Below, piece by piece: positions 18,664 through 28,123 of a DNA stretch of 64,000 bases. This DNA comes from Pseudohongiella sp. GTDB taxonomy: Bacteria; Pseudomonadota; Gammaproteobacteria; Pseudomonadales; Pseudohongiellaceae. Every line of letters starts with the position of its first letter. The first letter of the stretch is position 1. Under the pieces are notes generated by a model that was not told where the DNA came from, searched no databases, and saw nothing but the letters and a program-made list of their open reading frames with translations. A program made the position numbers and the translations under genes. The stretch spans positions 186,001 to 250,000 of the forward strand of contig JAUSCD010000012.1 in the NCBI GenBank assembly GCA_030651695.1, read 5' to 3'.

Positions 18664-20742
18664 ATGTCTGATACCCTTGCCGCCCCGCCTGCCCACGCGG
18701 TGAACAGTCCCCTGATTGCCCGGGTCGCAGTGCCTTCACCGTTGCGTCGAAGTTTTGATTATCTGTTGCCCACTGAGCTGATGGCGGAGTATCCGGATCT
18801 GCAACCCGGGGTGCGCTTGCGGGTACCTTTCGGCAGCCGCGAACTGACGGCGGTACTGCTCGAACTGGACAGCCGCTCGGATGTTGAAATCAACAAACTA
18901 AAAGCGGTCACCCGTATTCTGGATTCCACTCCCCTCATCCCCGCTCACCTGCTTAAACTCTGGTTGTGGGCAGCGCGTTATTATCAACATCCGGTTGGGG
19001 ATGCCCTGCATACGCTGATGCCAGCGGGACTGCGCGGCACCGCAATGGCAAAAACCAAGCGCCGGGCTTCAGACAGCAAATCACTGGTTTCCGACAGCAG
19101 TCAACCCGCGGAGGCTGCGCGCCAGTTAAACACAGAACAACAAATTGCCTGTGAGCAGATCAACAAATCTCATGGCCGCTATCAGGGTTTTCTGCTCGAT
19201 GGAGTTACCGGCAGCGGCAAAACTGAAATCTATCTGCAAGCGATTGCACACACCCGTGCGCAAGGCAAACAGGCGCTGGTGCTGGTTCCGGAAATCAGCC
19301 TGACACCACAAACCCTGGCTCGTTTTCGGGAACGTTTCAAAGAACCCATCGCTGTGATGCATTCCGGCCTGACTCCCAGGCAGCGGTTAAATGCCTGGCT
19401 GGCAGCGGCATCTGGTGAAGCCGGCATCATAATCGGCACGCGTTCTGCCGTGTTTACACCTATGGCCTCGCCCGGTCTGATTGTGATCGATGAGGAACAT
19501 GACGGCTCGTTTAAACAACAGGACGGCTTCCGCTATTCCGCACGCGATCTTGCAGTGATGCGCGCCTCAACCGAAAACATTCCGATTGTGCTCGGCTCGG
19601 CCACCCCCAGCCTTGAAAGCCTGCACAATGCCGCCACTGGCCGATACCAGCGCTTGAGACTATTACAACGTGCCGGCGAAGCCATGCTGCCTGAATTCCG
19701 CCTGGTGGACACACAGGCTGGCGACCTGGAGCAAGGATTCTCCCGCGCCCTCTTAAACAGCATGCAAGAACACATCAAATCCGGCAAACAGGTGCTGGTG
19801 TTTATCAACCGACGCGGATTTGCACCCGTATTGCAGTGCCGCGACTGCGGCTGGACTGCAGAATGTAAATATTGTGACGCCCGACTGACGCTGCACAAAT
19901 CACCTCCGCATTTGTGCTGTCATCATTGTGAAAGACGTCAACCCGTCACGCAGAGCTGCCCTTCGTGCGGAGGCAAAGCCATGCAGGCGATCGGGCTGGG
20001 GACCGAGCGCAGTGAAGCTTTTTTGCAAAACTACTTCCCGGATACCCGTGTCATACGGGTTGATCGTGACGCCACGCGGCGCAAGGACGATCTGGACAGA
20101 CTGCTGAATGAGGTTCAGAGCGGCGAACCCTGCATACTTGTTGGCACACAAATGCTGGCGAAAGGGCATCACTTTCCGAATGTCACACTTGTCGCAGTGC
20201 TGGATGCAGACAGCGGTCTGTTCAGTGCTGATTTCCGCGGCCAGGAGTTTATGGCGCAGCTTCTGATGCAGGTCGCCGGGCGAGCGGGCAGGGCAGAGAC
20301 ACGCGGCGAAGTATTGATCCAGACACAGCACGCAACTCACCTCAGCTTGCAGACGCTGATTCATCATGGTTATCACGCACTCGCAGAACAGTTGCTGCAG
20401 GAGCGCCGTCAAACCGACATGCCGCCAATCACTTATATGGCCAGTTTACGTGCAGAGGCCATCAAACCAGAGGCGCCGCTGGCGTTTCTGATGCAGGCAC
20501 GCAACCTGATTCAACAGTATTGCCGGGACCACCAACTGGAAGGACGCATACTTGTCAACGGACCCTTGCCTGCGCCCATGGAAAAACGCGCCAACCGTTT
20601 TCGCCAGCAGTTGCACTTGCGGGCATGGCAAAGACAGGATCTGCAACAGTTGTTGAGTGAGGTCTGCACCCAGCTTGAACTGCTGCCAAGCCAGCGCCAG
20701 GTGCGCTGGTCGGTAGATGTTGATCCGCAAGATATGATCTAA
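18664..20742 (+). CDS. priA: Primosomal protein N' (replication restart helicase)
   Basis: 3'-to-5' DNA helicase that recognises stalled forks and reloads the replisome. Domains in order: N-terminal 3'-DNA-binding domain (IARVAVPSPLRRSFDYLLP), winged helix, helicase lobe 1 with Walker A GVTGSGKTE and DEEH box, and a zinc region with eight Cys (CRDCGWTAECKYCDARL to CPSCGG). Helicase lobe 2 ends with QVAGRAGRAETRG. The 692 residues are slightly shorter than E. coli PriA. It is followed by an FtsN-like gene; the argS gene often found between them is absent. Confidence 0.96.
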   Translation: MSDTLAAPPAHAVNSPLIARVAVPSPLRRSFDYLLPTELMAEYPDLQPGVRLRVPFGSRELTAVLLELDSRSDVEINKLKAVTRILDSTPLIPAHLLKLWLWAARYYQHPVGDALHTLMPAGLRGTAMAKTKRRASDSKSLVSDSSQPAEAARQLNTEQQIACEQINKSHGRYQGFLLDGVTGSGKTEIYLQAIAHTRAQGKQALVLVPEISLTPQTLARFRERFKEPIAVMHSGLTPRQRLNAWLAAASGEAGIIIGTRSAVFTPMASPGLIVIDEEHDGSFKQQDGFRYSARDLAVMRASTENIPIVLGSATPSLESLHNAATGRYQRLRLLQRAGEAMLPEFRLVDTQAGDLEQGFSRALLNSMQEHIKSGKQVLVFINRRGFAPVLQCRDCGWTAECKYCDARLTLHKSPPHLCCHHCERRQPVTQSCPSCGGKAMQAIGLGTERSEAFLQNYFPDTRVIRVDRDATRRKDDLDRLLNEVQSGEPCILVGTQMLAKGHHFPNVTLVAVLDADSGLFSADFRGQEFMAQLLMQVAGRAGRAETRGEVLIQTQHATHLSLQTLIHHGYHALAEQLLQERRQTDMPPITYMASLRAEAIKPEAPLAFLMQARNLIQQYCRDHQLEGRILVNGPLPAPMEKRANRFRQQLHLRAWQRQDLQQLLSEVCTQLELLPSQRQVRWSVDVDPQDMI

Positions 20743-20825
20743 ACGCGATACAACCGTGTATCATCCGCGAAATCGAACAACTCCGAAATTGACCCCCTGC
20801 GACGACAAACAGGATAATGCGCGCC

Positions 20826-21680
20826 ATGGAACAGGATTTTGCCAAACGACGAGTACGCACACCGCTGGCTGAACCCAGCCCGGTGGCGCAACCATCAAGC
20901 CTCGGCCTGCTGCTGACCGGCCTGGTGACAGGTGTTGCCCTGGGTTTGTTTATCGCCTTGCTGGTTTATCTGTCAGGGGCGCTGCCTCCTGCTCCGGGTC
21001 AGGCACCTGTTGCCGAGAACCGCCAGATGGATATTCAGTCCGTGGCCGCTGCAAACAGCAATCCGGGTGAAGTGACCGTGCAACAACAGCGCGAAGCGCA
21101 GCGTTTGCAGCTGGAGTTTTATCAGGAGTTACCAAATTACGAAGTTGTTGTGGATGTAACACCAGTGAGCGGCTCAATTCCAAGAACACCTGTAACCGTC
21201 ACCGCCGGCACACCAGCAAACGGACAACCGACAGCTTCGGCAGGTGCCGACGTTGAAACGAGCGGCGATCAAGTCACAGGGACCGACACGCCAGTCGCTG
21301 CAACAGGATCCCCGGCATCTGGCAGCGCTCCGGAAGCAAGCCCGGCGGAAGAGCTCGACCCGGTTTCCGCAGCCCTGCTTGAGATCAGCAACCGCACCGC
21401 GGCCACTACCAGTTCAACCCCTGCGGCGGGTGTCTCTAATGGAGCAAGCTTCATGCTGCAAGCCGGCGCATTCCAGCAGCAGACCACCGCCAACGCACAG
21501 TTGAACCGGCTGCTGGGTCTGGGTCTGAATGCTCGTGTACATCAGGAAAATTTGCCAGGCCGCACGCTGTTTCTGGTGCAAGCGGGGCCTTATGCTTCGC
21601 GCGACGAGATGATGCAGGCCGAACGTGTTCTGCGCAGCAACAGTATAGACAGCATGCGAATCACGCTGAACCAGCCTTGA
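20826..21680 (+). CDS. FtsN-like SPOR-domain cell division protein
   Basis: Probably a divisome protein that binds denuded septal glycan. A short basic cytoplasmic segment (FAKRRVRTP) precedes one transmembrane helix (about residues 26-52). A long Pro/Ala/Thr/Ser-rich periplasmic linker follows, and the C-terminal SPOR domain runs from about FMLQAGAFQQQTTANAQL to the end. The ATG at 20826 was preferred because the ATG at 20817 lies almost on top of the AGGAT ribosome site. The position priA-SPOR-hslV-hslU matches ftsN in other gammaproteobacteria, though the SPOR domain alone does not prove FtsN identity. Confidence 0.8.
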   Translation: MEQDFAKRRVRTPLAEPSPVAQPSSLGLLLTGLVTGVALGLFIALLVYLSGALPPAPGQAPVAENRQMDIQSVAAANSNPGEVTVQQQREAQRLQLEFYQELPNYEVVVDVTPVSGSIPRTPVTVTAGTPANGQPTASAGADVETSGDQVTGTDTPVAATGSPASGSAPEASPAEELDPVSAALLEISNRTAATTSSTPAAGVSNGASFMLQAGAFQQQTTANAQLNRLLGLGLNARVHQENLPGRTLFLVQAGPYASRDEMMQAERVLRSNSIDSMRITLNQP

Positions 21681-21866
21681 AAAGCTCAGGCGCGACCCAA
21701 CATCAGAACGGACATGGCCGCAAGGCAGATTCCTGAATAACAGGGCTGCACTTACAGCCCCACGACTAAATTTACAGTGGCCATCTTGCTTCTACCAGTA
21801 CCACCCGCTGGCGGCAATGGCACTTCATCCCGGACGCATACCCGGTGCCACCAGAGGAGAATCGGT

Positions 21867-22406
21867 TTGGAGCAGTTTCGCGGTACCACTATTTTATCCG
21901 TTCGTCGCAACAACAAGATTGTGATTGGCGGCGATGGGCAGGTTTCACAGGGCAACACGATACTCAAGGGCAACGCCCGCAAGGTGCGTCGCCTGTACAA
22001 AGATCAGGTACTGGCAGGATTCGCTGGAGGCACTGCCGACGCCTTCACTTTATTCGAACGGTTTGAAGAACAGCTGGAAAAACACCAGGGCAAACTGGTG
22101 CGCTCTGCAGTATCACTGGCCAAGCTCTGGCGTACAGAGCGTTCTCTGCGTCGACTCGAAGCGCTGCTGGTCGTCGCTGATAAAGACGCCTCTCTGATCA
22201 TCACCGGCAACGGCGATGTGATTGAACCCGAAGATGGCCTGATGGCAATAGGCTCCGGTGGTTCGTTTGCGTTATCAGCTGCACGCGCACTGTATTTCAA
22301 CACCGATATGGATGCCCGCACGATAGTGGAAAAAGGCCTGGGTATTGCAGCCGACATCTGTGTGTATACCAATCACCAGCATCTTATCGAAGAACTAGAC
22401 TACTAA
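21867..22406 (+). CDS. hslV: ATP-dependent protease subunit HslV
   Basis: Proteolytic dodecamer of the HslUV (ClpQY) protease. The start is TTG at 21867, six bases after AGAGGAGA; the tracked ORF start 90 bases upstream has no family similarity. The protein begins [16 protein letters not shown], so the catalytic N-terminal threonine is reached after removing a short propeptide, as in betaproteobacterial HslV (MEQFHGTT). This differs from the E. coli form (MTTIVSV). [15 protein letters not shown] and AIGSGG are conserved. The 179 residues are typical. hslU follows after ten bases. Confidence 0.95.
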   Translation: MEQFRGTTILSVRRNNKIVIGGDGQVSQGNTILKGNARKVRRLYKDQVLAGFAGGTADAFTLFERFEEQLEKHQGKLVRSAVSLAKLWRTERSLRRLEALLVVADKDASLIITGNGDVIEPEDGLMAIGSGGSFALSAARALYFNTDMDARTIVEKGLGIAADICVYTNHQHLIEELDY

Positions 22407-22416
22407 AGGCACTCGC

Positions 22417-23766
22417 ATGACCATGATGACTCCCAGAGAAATTGCCTCTGAACTGGATCGCCACATTGTTGGCCAGAAAGCGGCCAAACGCGCTGTTGCA
22501 ATCGCTCTGCGCAATCGTTGGCGCCGTATGCAGCTGGGCGCTGATATCCGTCAGGAAATCACCCCGAAAAACATTCTGATGATAGGCCCGACCGGCGTCG
22601 GTAAAACCGAGATAGCCCGACGCCTGGCCAAACTGGCAAACGCTCCGTTTATCAAAGTGGAAGCCACCAAGTTCACTGAAGTCGGATACGTTGGCCGTGA
22701 TGTTGAATCGATCATTCGCGACCTGATCGACATCGCCGTAAAAATGCTGCGCGACGAACAAATTCGTAAAGTACAGTTCCGTGCTGAAGAAGCGGCAGAG
22801 GAACGCATCCTTGATGCATTACTGCCTCCGCCGCCGCGCACACCCGGCTCGGCTCAGGACACTACGAGTCAGGACTCACAATCAGCTACCCGTCAGATCT
22901 TCCGCAAAAAACTGCGCGAAGGCGATCTTGACGACAAAGAGATTGAGATCAGTGTCGCTGAAGGTGTGGGAGGTGTTGAAATCATGGCGCCTCCCGGACT
23001 GGAAGAAATGACCAGCCAACTTAAAACCATGTTCTCGTCCATGCAGCAGGGCAGGAAAAAGTCCCGTCGTATGCCAGTCAAGGTGGCGTTCCGTCTGTTA
23101 AAAGATGAAGAAGCATCCAAGCTGGTCAACGAAGAAGAAATCAGAACCCAGGCCATCGACGTCACTGAACAGACTGGTATTGTGTTTATTGACGAAATAG
23201 ACAAAGTCACAGAGCGAGGTGAAACCGGACATAGTGGTGTCTCACGCGAAGGTGTACAACGCGACCTGTTGCCATTGATCGAAGGCTCCACCGTGACTAC
23301 CAAATACGGCAGTGTAAAAACCGATCACATTCTGTTTATTGCATCAGGCGCGTTCCACTTGTCCAAACCCTCAGATCTTATCCCTGAACTGCAAGGTCGC
23401 CTGCCCATTCGCGTTGAACTTGAGGCGCTGACCGCAGAAGATTTTGAACGTATTCTGACTGAACCCAACGCCTCCTTGACGGAGCAATACCGGGCTCTTC
23501 TCGGCACCGAGGATTTGCATATCAGCTTCACACCGGACGGCATCAAAAGCCTTGCGCAAACGGCATGGGAAGTAAATGAGCGCACCGAGAATATCGGTGC
23601 CCGTCGTCTGCACACCGTGATGGAGCGATTGCTGGAAGAAGTTTCCTTCAGTGCCTCCGACATCGCGGTAGGCGACAACAAAGAGCTGGTCATTGATGCT
23701 GCGTATGTAGAGAAACAACTGGGTGACCTGGCGCGCAACGAAGATCTCAGCCGGTTTATTCTGTAA
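22417..23766 (+). CDS. hslU: ATP-dependent protease ATPase subunit HslU
   Basis: AAA+ unfoldase that feeds substrates to HslV. It has 449 residues. Walker [10 protein letters not shown] is at residues 57-65, [10 protein letters not shown] is the pore loop, and Walker B is [10 protein letters not shown] family-specific I-domain lies between Walker A and B, and the C-terminus LSRFIL docks into HslV. The stop overlaps the start of the next gene by one base (TAATG), suggesting coupled translation into the DUF971 and ubiE genes. Confidence 0.97.
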   Translation: MTMMTPREIASELDRHIVGQKAAKRAVAIALRNRWRRMQLGADIRQEITPKNILMIGPTGVGKTEIARRLAKLANAPFIKVEATKFTEVGYVGRDVESIIRDLIDIAVKMLRDEQIRKVQFRAEEAAEERILDALLPPPPRTPGSAQDTTSQDSQSATRQIFRKKLREGDLDDKEIEISVAEGVGGVEIMAPPGLEEMTSQLKTMFSSMQQGRKKSRRMPVKVAFRLLKDEEASKLVNEEEIRTQAIDVTEQTGIVFIDEIDKVTERGETGHSGVSREGVQRDLLPLIEGSTVTTKYGSVKTDHILFIASGAFHLSKPSDLIPELQGRLPIRVELEALTAEDFERILTEPNASLTEQYRALLGTEDLHISFTPDGIKSLAQTAWEVNERTENIGARRLHTVMERLLEEVSFSASDIAVGDNKELVIDAAYVEKQLGDLARNEDLSRFIL

Positions 23767-24173
23767 TGCCGCATCAACCGACAGGCGTAAAACTGCGCCG
23801 GAAAAGCGGTGTGCTGGAGCTGACCTACGCCGATGGCAGTGTGCATGAACTATCGGCGGAGCTGCTGCGCGTATTCTCGCCGTCTGCCGAAGTCAAAGGC
23901 CATGGCAAAGGCCAGGAAGTACTGCAGACCGGCAAAAGCAAAGTCGGGCTGACCGGCATCGAAGCAATGGGGCACTATGCTGTACGCCTGAGTTTTGATG
24001 ATGGCCATAACTCGGGTATTTTCAGCTGGGACTACCTTTACCAGCTGATCACTCACAAAGAACAGTTGTGGCAGGACTATCTGGACAAACTACAGGCTGC
24101 CGGCGCCAGTCGCGATGCGTTGCCAGCAGACACACAAGTCATTAAGATTGTGGACCCTTCCCGCCAACACTGA
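23766..24173 (+). CDS. DUF971 family protein
   Basis: Small protein of 135 residues with the DUF971 fold, the N-terminal domain of gamma-butyrobetaine hydroxylase, here without the oxygenase part. [27 protein letters not shown] and [24 protein letters not shown] are the conserved segments. The function of stand-alone members is not settled; roles in iron-sulfur protein maturation have been suggested for the family. It overlaps hslU by one base and precedes ubiE, a common gammaproteobacterial order. Confidence 0.85.
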   Translation: MPHQPTGVKLRRKSGVLELTYADGSVHELSAELLRVFSPSAEVKGHGKGQEVLQTGKSKVGLTGIEAMGHYAVRLSFDDGHNSGIFSWDYLYQLITHKEQLWQDYLDKLQAAGASRDALPADTQVIKIVDPSRQH

Positions 24174-24211
24174 TTTGCGGGCTCAAGCCATCTCACTACA
24201 GGCCGGACACC

Positions 24212-25021
24212 ATGAGCAATACTGCAGATTCCGGGCAATCGTCCAATCAGAGCGCCGGCAGCGATGATGGCACCAATAATGGCACAACCCATTTTGGTTA
24301 CGAACAGGTCAGCCCGGCTGAAAAAACACGTCGTGTAGGCCAGGTTTTTCACTCCGTTGCCAATCGCTACGACGTCATGAATGACCTGATATCTCTTGGC
24401 ACCCATCGGGTCATCAAACGTATGACGGTTGAACTGAGCGGCGTCCGGCCCGGCCATTGCGTACTGGATCTGGCCGGAGGCACCGGTGACTTCTCCATGC
24501 GCTTTGCGCCCATCGTAGGCGACAGTGGTCAGGTGGTGCTCGCTGACATAAACGACTCGATGTTGAAAGTCGGCCGGGACCGTCTGATTGATCGTGGCAT
24601 CACCGGCAACGTGCAGATCTCCCAGGTCAACGCCGAAGCGCTGCCCTTTGCTGACGAAACCTTCGACTGCATAGTGATTGCTTACGGCCTGCGCAATGTT
24701 ACTGATAAAAACAAAGCCTTGCGCTCAATGTACCGGACTCTTAAACCTGGCGGACGCGCGCTGGTGCTGGAGTTTTCCAAACCGGTTAACCCACTGCTGG
24801 GCAAAGCCTACGATGCTTTCTCAACGCTGTGGCCCGTCGCCGGCAAAGTGGTGACCGGCGACTCTGAAAGCTACAAGTATCTGGTTGAATCCATTCGAAT
24901 GCACCCGGATCAAGACACGTTAAAAAACATGATGGAAGATGCCGGCTTCAGCAATTGCCGGTATCACAACCTGATCGGCGGCGTCAGCGCCATTCATGTG
25001 GGCTACAAACGGGCCAGCTAA
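24212..25021 (+). CDS. ubiE: Ubiquinone/menaquinone C-methyltransferase
   Basis: SAM-dependent C-methylation of the quinone ring in ubiquinone (and menaquinone) synthesis. The core begins at [50 protein letters not shown] is the SAM-binding motif and [24 protein letters not shown] is characteristic of UbiE. The first 25 residues are a low-complexity extension. The TAA stop overlaps the ATG of ubiJ by one base. Confidence 0.97.
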   Translation: MSNTADSGQSSNQSAGSDDGTNNGTTHFGYEQVSPAEKTRRVGQVFHSVANRYDVMNDLISLGTHRVIKRMTVELSGVRPGHCVLDLAGGTGDFSMRFAPIVGDSGQVVLADINDSMLKVGRDRLIDRGITGNVQISQVNAEALPFADETFDCIVIAYGLRNVTDKNKALRSMYRTLKPGGRALVLEFSKPVNPLLGKAYDAFSTLWPVAGKVVTGDSESYKYLVESIRMHPDQDTLKNMMEDAGFSNCRYHNLIGGVSAIHVGYKRAS

Positions 25022-25674
25022 TGATGAGCAATCTGTTAGTGACAGGGTTGGTGCAGCTACTCGAGAACGGTATCAACACAGTATTGCGTCAAGACCCACA
25101 TCTGCTGCGGAGTCTTGACGACATCGGCTCAGGCAAAAGCATTCGCCTGATCTGCACGTCGGAAGATCCGGAAACCGAGTCCTGGCGTTTGACTCTGATC
25201 ATTACACCGGAAAAGCTTCACCTGCAAAGCAACAACCAGGATGATGCAGACGCCACAATATGCGGTAGCAAAAAAGCACTGGCTGGCCTGTTGGCAAGTG
25301 ATGACCCCGCCGGTGCACTGCATCACCCCGAACTCGACCTGCGAGGCGATGTCCATTTGATACAGCGTCTGCATAAAGTGATGAGCACCGCTGATACCCG
25401 CTGGGATGATGTGCTGGCACCACTGCTTAAACCTTTTATTGGCGACACCGGCACAGCAATTGGTACCACCGCCATCAACGGCAGCATCGGGTTTATGCAA
25501 AACACTGCCCGCTCAATGAAACTCAATATCAAAGATTTTTTGCAGGAAGAATCCGGCCTGCTGCCCACACGCAGTGAGGTCGGAATCGCCAATGAGCGTC
25601 TGGACACCCTGAGACTCAGGCTGGACCGGCTCAGTGCGCGCGCAGAGCAGCTGCGTCAGCGTGTGACAAATTGA
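25021..25674 (+). CDS. ubiJ: Ubiquinone biosynthesis accessory factor UbiJ
   Basis: Accessory protein that binds ubiquinone intermediates and lipids and helps assemble the Ubi complex. The start was set to ATGATG at 25021, which overlaps ubiE; the tracked ORF begins inside ubiE. The 217 residues hold an N-terminal SCP2-like lipid-binding domain (about 14-110) and a C-terminal coiled coil (RLDTLRLRLDRLSARAEQLRQRV) that mediates interaction with UbiK in other species. ubiB, which usually follows, is not present here. Confidence 0.9.
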   Translation: MMSNLLVTGLVQLLENGINTVLRQDPHLLRSLDDIGSGKSIRLICTSEDPETESWRLTLIITPEKLHLQSNNQDDADATICGSKKALAGLLASDDPAGALHHPELDLRGDVHLIQRLHKVMSTADTRWDDVLAPLLKPFIGDTGTAIGTTAINGSIGFMQNTARSMKLNIKDFLQEESGLLPTRSEVGIANERLDTLRLRLDRLSARAEQLRQRVTN

Positions 25675-25683
25675 CGCAAGACC

Positions 25684-25711
25684 TTGTATAAAACTCTGGC
25701 GGTGGGATAAT
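25684..25711 (+). promoter_or_regulatory. Candidate promoter of the bufferin-like locus
   Basis: TTGTAT, 16 bases, GATAAT is a reasonable sigma70 match beginning just after ubiJ. It would leave an untranslated leader of about 120 bases before the precursor gene. No ECF-type element could be assigned. Confidence 0.4.
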
Positions 25712-25839
25712 CCAGTCAACAAGGATTACCGTAAAAACATTAACTTAGCTTTATTCAGTTACAGTTAAGGCCGGTACTGCGAAGATTCGCTAAAGCCATC
25801 CGGTCACATGCTTATCACCCGATCGAGGAGAGAATCTAG

Positions 25840-26400
25840 ATGAAAACTATTGATGGTTTCAGCCTGGCAACCGCCGCCGCTGCCCTGCTTATGTCCGGCA
25901 GCAGCCTGGCAGACTTGTCGGCCGACCAGACCAATCCGGATGATCCGGTGAAAATCAGCGTTTGCCAGAATGCTCACGGCGCCGGTCAAAGTGCCTGCAA
26001 AGGATTTGGCAACGAAGCCGGAGCCGGCGCAAACAGCTGCAGTGGTGTGGGTTTTGTTGCCATCACCACCGGCAACGGTGCCTTCTCTTCAGCCATGTGC
26101 CAGGTAGTTGGGGGCACGGAAGCAGCCAGTCTGACAGCTGCAGCAGAATTTACTCTGAGCGATGAAGCAGTCAGCGTTGCTTACTGCAATGATGTATTTA
26201 CCTGTGCCGGCCTCAGCGCCTGCAAAGGTAACAACAATGCTGCCGGAGCAGGTAAAAACAGCTGCCACGGCATAGGTTTTATCGGCATCTATTCTGGCAG
26301 CGCCGAGTTGTCAGCATCTCTGTGTGCAAAACTGGGGGGCACCGTGTTGTCAGCCGGGGAGTTTGCCTCACTGGATGCGTCTGTCACTACAGAGCATTGA
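25840..26400 (+). CDS. Secreted Cys-rich bufferin-like RiPP precursor with two tandem repeats (BufA-like)
   Basis: Predicted substrate of the two following maturation genes. A signal peptide (about residues 1-24, ending GSSLAD) is followed by two repeats of about 75 residues (37-100 and 110-175). Both contain SACKG, then AGAG-N-SC-G-GF, and finish with a Cys before GG. Cys residues are 42, 53, 67, 87 in the first repeat and 116, 122, 128, 142, 162 in the second. Bufferins are periplasmic copper-binding peptides whose Cys are converted by DUF692/DUF2063 enzymes to thiooxazole-type groups. Assignment here rests on gene order and Cys pattern. The strong GAGGAGAG ribosome site fixes the start. 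Two fused precursor domains are unusual. Confidence 0.75.
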   Translation: MKTIDGFSLATAAAALLMSGSSLADLSADQTNPDDPVKISVCQNAHGAGQSACKGFGNEAGAGANSCSGVGFVAITTGNGAFSSAMCQVVGGTEAASLTAAAEFTLSDEAVSVAYCNDVFTCAGLSACKGNNNAAGAGKNSCHGIGFIGIYSGSAELSASLCAKLGGTVLSAGEFASLDASVTTEH

Positions 26401-26448
26401 TCGCGATACAACATTGTCTATTGATGGTCAGAGCGTGAGGCGGCTGCG

Positions 26449-27312
26449 ATGAGCATACTGGGATTTGGTCTCGGCTTGCGCAGCCAGCACTACGACTACG
26501 TGCTGGAAAACCTGCCACCCGTTGACTGGTTTGAACTGATCACAGAGAACTATCTGGCGCCGGGCGGCCGCCCCCGCGTTATTCTGCATAAAATCCGCGA
26601 GCACTACCCGGTTGTATTACATGGTTTGTCGTTCAATATCGGCAGCAATGAGCCTCCGGACCTTCACTATCTGCAACAATTGAAATCCCTGATCAGGGAA
26701 GTCCAACCTGAGTGGGTGTCCGACCATATCTGCTGGACCGGTTTGCACGGACGCACCTCACACGACTTGCTGCCCATTGCTTACAACCAGCAGACACTGA
26801 ACGAGGTGGTGGCCAAAGTCAGCCAGATTCAGGACGTACTGCAGCAACCGGTAGTACTCGAAAACCCCTCCATCTATCTGCAGTTCAAATCGGCCGACAT
26901 GTCAGAGCCCGACTTTATCAATGCCCTTTGTGAGCGCAGCGGTTGCCGCCTGTTGCTGGATGTGAACAACGTTTATGTAAGCTGTTTTAATCTGGCGCAG
27001 GATGCCTATGCTCAGATCTCGTCATTAAAAAGCGATATCGTGCAGCAGTTCCATCTGGCCGGACATACCCACAATGGCAATCATATTATTGACACCCACG
27101 ACCAGCCTGTCAGTGATCCGGTTTGGGATCTGTACCGGCACGCCTGCCGGCATTTCGGCGCCACCGCCACACTGCTGGAGCGTGATGATCACATTCCACC
27201 AATGCCTGAACTGATAGCTGAACTGGAACTGGCGCGGCGACTCCAACAGCAGACACTTACAGCTAACACTCATGCAGCCACGTTTCCTGACAAACCGGAG
27301 CCACGCTTGTGA
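26449..27312 (+). CDS. bufB: DUF692 multinuclear iron enzyme, BufB/MbnB-like
   Basis: TIM-barrel oxygenase family that includes MbnB (methanobactin), TglH and BufB, which modify Cys residues of ribosomal peptides using two or three irons and O2. Likely metal ligands are visible: E33 (ITENY), H58 (VLHGLS), H93 (SDHICW), E138 (VLENPS), D171 (LLLDVNN), H202 and H206 (FHLAGH), D215 and H217 (IIDTHD), and E244 (LLERDD). The 287 residues match the family. It lies 48 bases after the Cys-rich precursor and overlaps the DUF2063 gene by four bases (GTGA), so the two are probably made as a complex. Confidence 0.88.
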   Translation: MSILGFGLGLRSQHYDYVLENLPPVDWFELITENYLAPGGRPRVILHKIREHYPVVLHGLSFNIGSNEPPDLHYLQQLKSLIREVQPEWVSDHICWTGLHGRTSHDLLPIAYNQQTLNEVVAKVSQIQDVLQQPVVLENPSIYLQFKSADMSEPDFINALCERSGCRLLLDVNNVYVSCFNLAQDAYAQISSLKSDIVQQFHLAGHTHNGNHIIDTHDQPVSDPVWDLYRHACRHFGATATLLERDDHIPPMPELIAELELARRLQQQTLTANTHAATFPDKPEPRL

Positions 27313-28121
27313 ACTGGCAACAGGAACAACAGGCGTTCTGGGATCTGATCACCAAACCCCGCGATCTGCGTGAAAGCACAACAACCGTCGACGCGCTGAT
27401 GGCGCCGCACCGGGAGCTCTCGACCGTGGAGGCCATTGGTATCTACAACAATGCCTACCATCAGCGCCTGATCCAGATTTCTTCAGAGCTTTACCCTGTT
27501 GTTTACCACACGCTGGGGCCAGACGTTTACACCCGCCTGTGGCTGGAATACATCGCCGAACATCCTCCCAAGCCTGGGCCCATGGGCATGCTTGGAGAGC
27601 AACTGCTTACATTTACCCGTAATCATGCGCAATTCGGCAAATTGCCGGCATTGCTGGATATTATTGAACTCGAAAGCCTGCTGATCAGCCTGTTCGACAA
27701 GGTCGACGAAAACTCTTACACACGAGAAATGTTACAGGCACTCCCTGTTCCGGACTGGCCGCAGGCACACTGGCAAGCCAAACAGGATTGGGCTTTGCTG
27801 CACAGTCGTTTTGATCTGGAGAAATACTGGGCAGACATGCAGCAGCATCTGGCACGTGACGACGCCACACAACACCCGGAACTTGCAGAGAGGGCAACAT
27901 GCCTGCTGGTGCGAAGGGTGAATCACCGCATGCAGTTTCAGCGCGTGAACCCGGCTATGGCGCTGTTTCTGCAGGGCATACAATCAGAGGATAATTTTGC
28001 GCAGCTCTGCGCAACGCTCGCCGCCGCATTTCCGGATCAGGACATCCCCTCGCTCAGCTTGCAGCTGCTACTCAAGACTATTGAGTTGCAGCTGCTATCT
28101 GCGGCAGTTCCCGAAAACTGA
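27309..28121 (+). CDS. bufC: DUF2063 family partner protein, BufC/MbnC-like
   Basis: Partner of the DUF692 enzyme; in related systems it recruits the precursor peptide. The N-terminal DUF2063 domain covers about residues 5-95 (QQAFWDLITKPRD, IGIYNNAYHQRLIQISSELYPVVYHTLGPDVY). It is followed by a second helical domain with an RVNHRMQFQRVNPAMALFLQ segment. The start is a GTG overlapping bufB by four bases. No DoxX-type (BufD) gene follows; the next gene is convergent with only two bases between stops, so the locus is complete at three genes. Confidence 0.85.
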   Translation: MNWQQEQQAFWDLITKPRDLRESTTTVDALMAPHRELSTVEAIGIYNNAYHQRLIQISSELYPVVYHTLGPDVYTRLWLEYIAEHPPKPGPMGMLGEQLLTFTRNHAQFGKLPALLDIIELESLLISLFDKVDENSYTREMLQALPVPDWPQAHWQAKQDWALLHSRFDLEKYWADMQQHLARDDATQHPELAERATCLLVRRVNHRMQFQRVNPAMALFLQGIQSEDNFAQLCATLAAAFPDQDIPSLSLQLLLKTIELQLLSAAVPEN

Positions 28122-28123
28122 TC

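Noticed and set aside
21681-21866. Possible sigma32 heat-shock promoter before hslV
   Set aside because: CTTGCT and CCTGAA elements are present, but none pairs with a good CCCCAT-type -10 at 13-17 bases.
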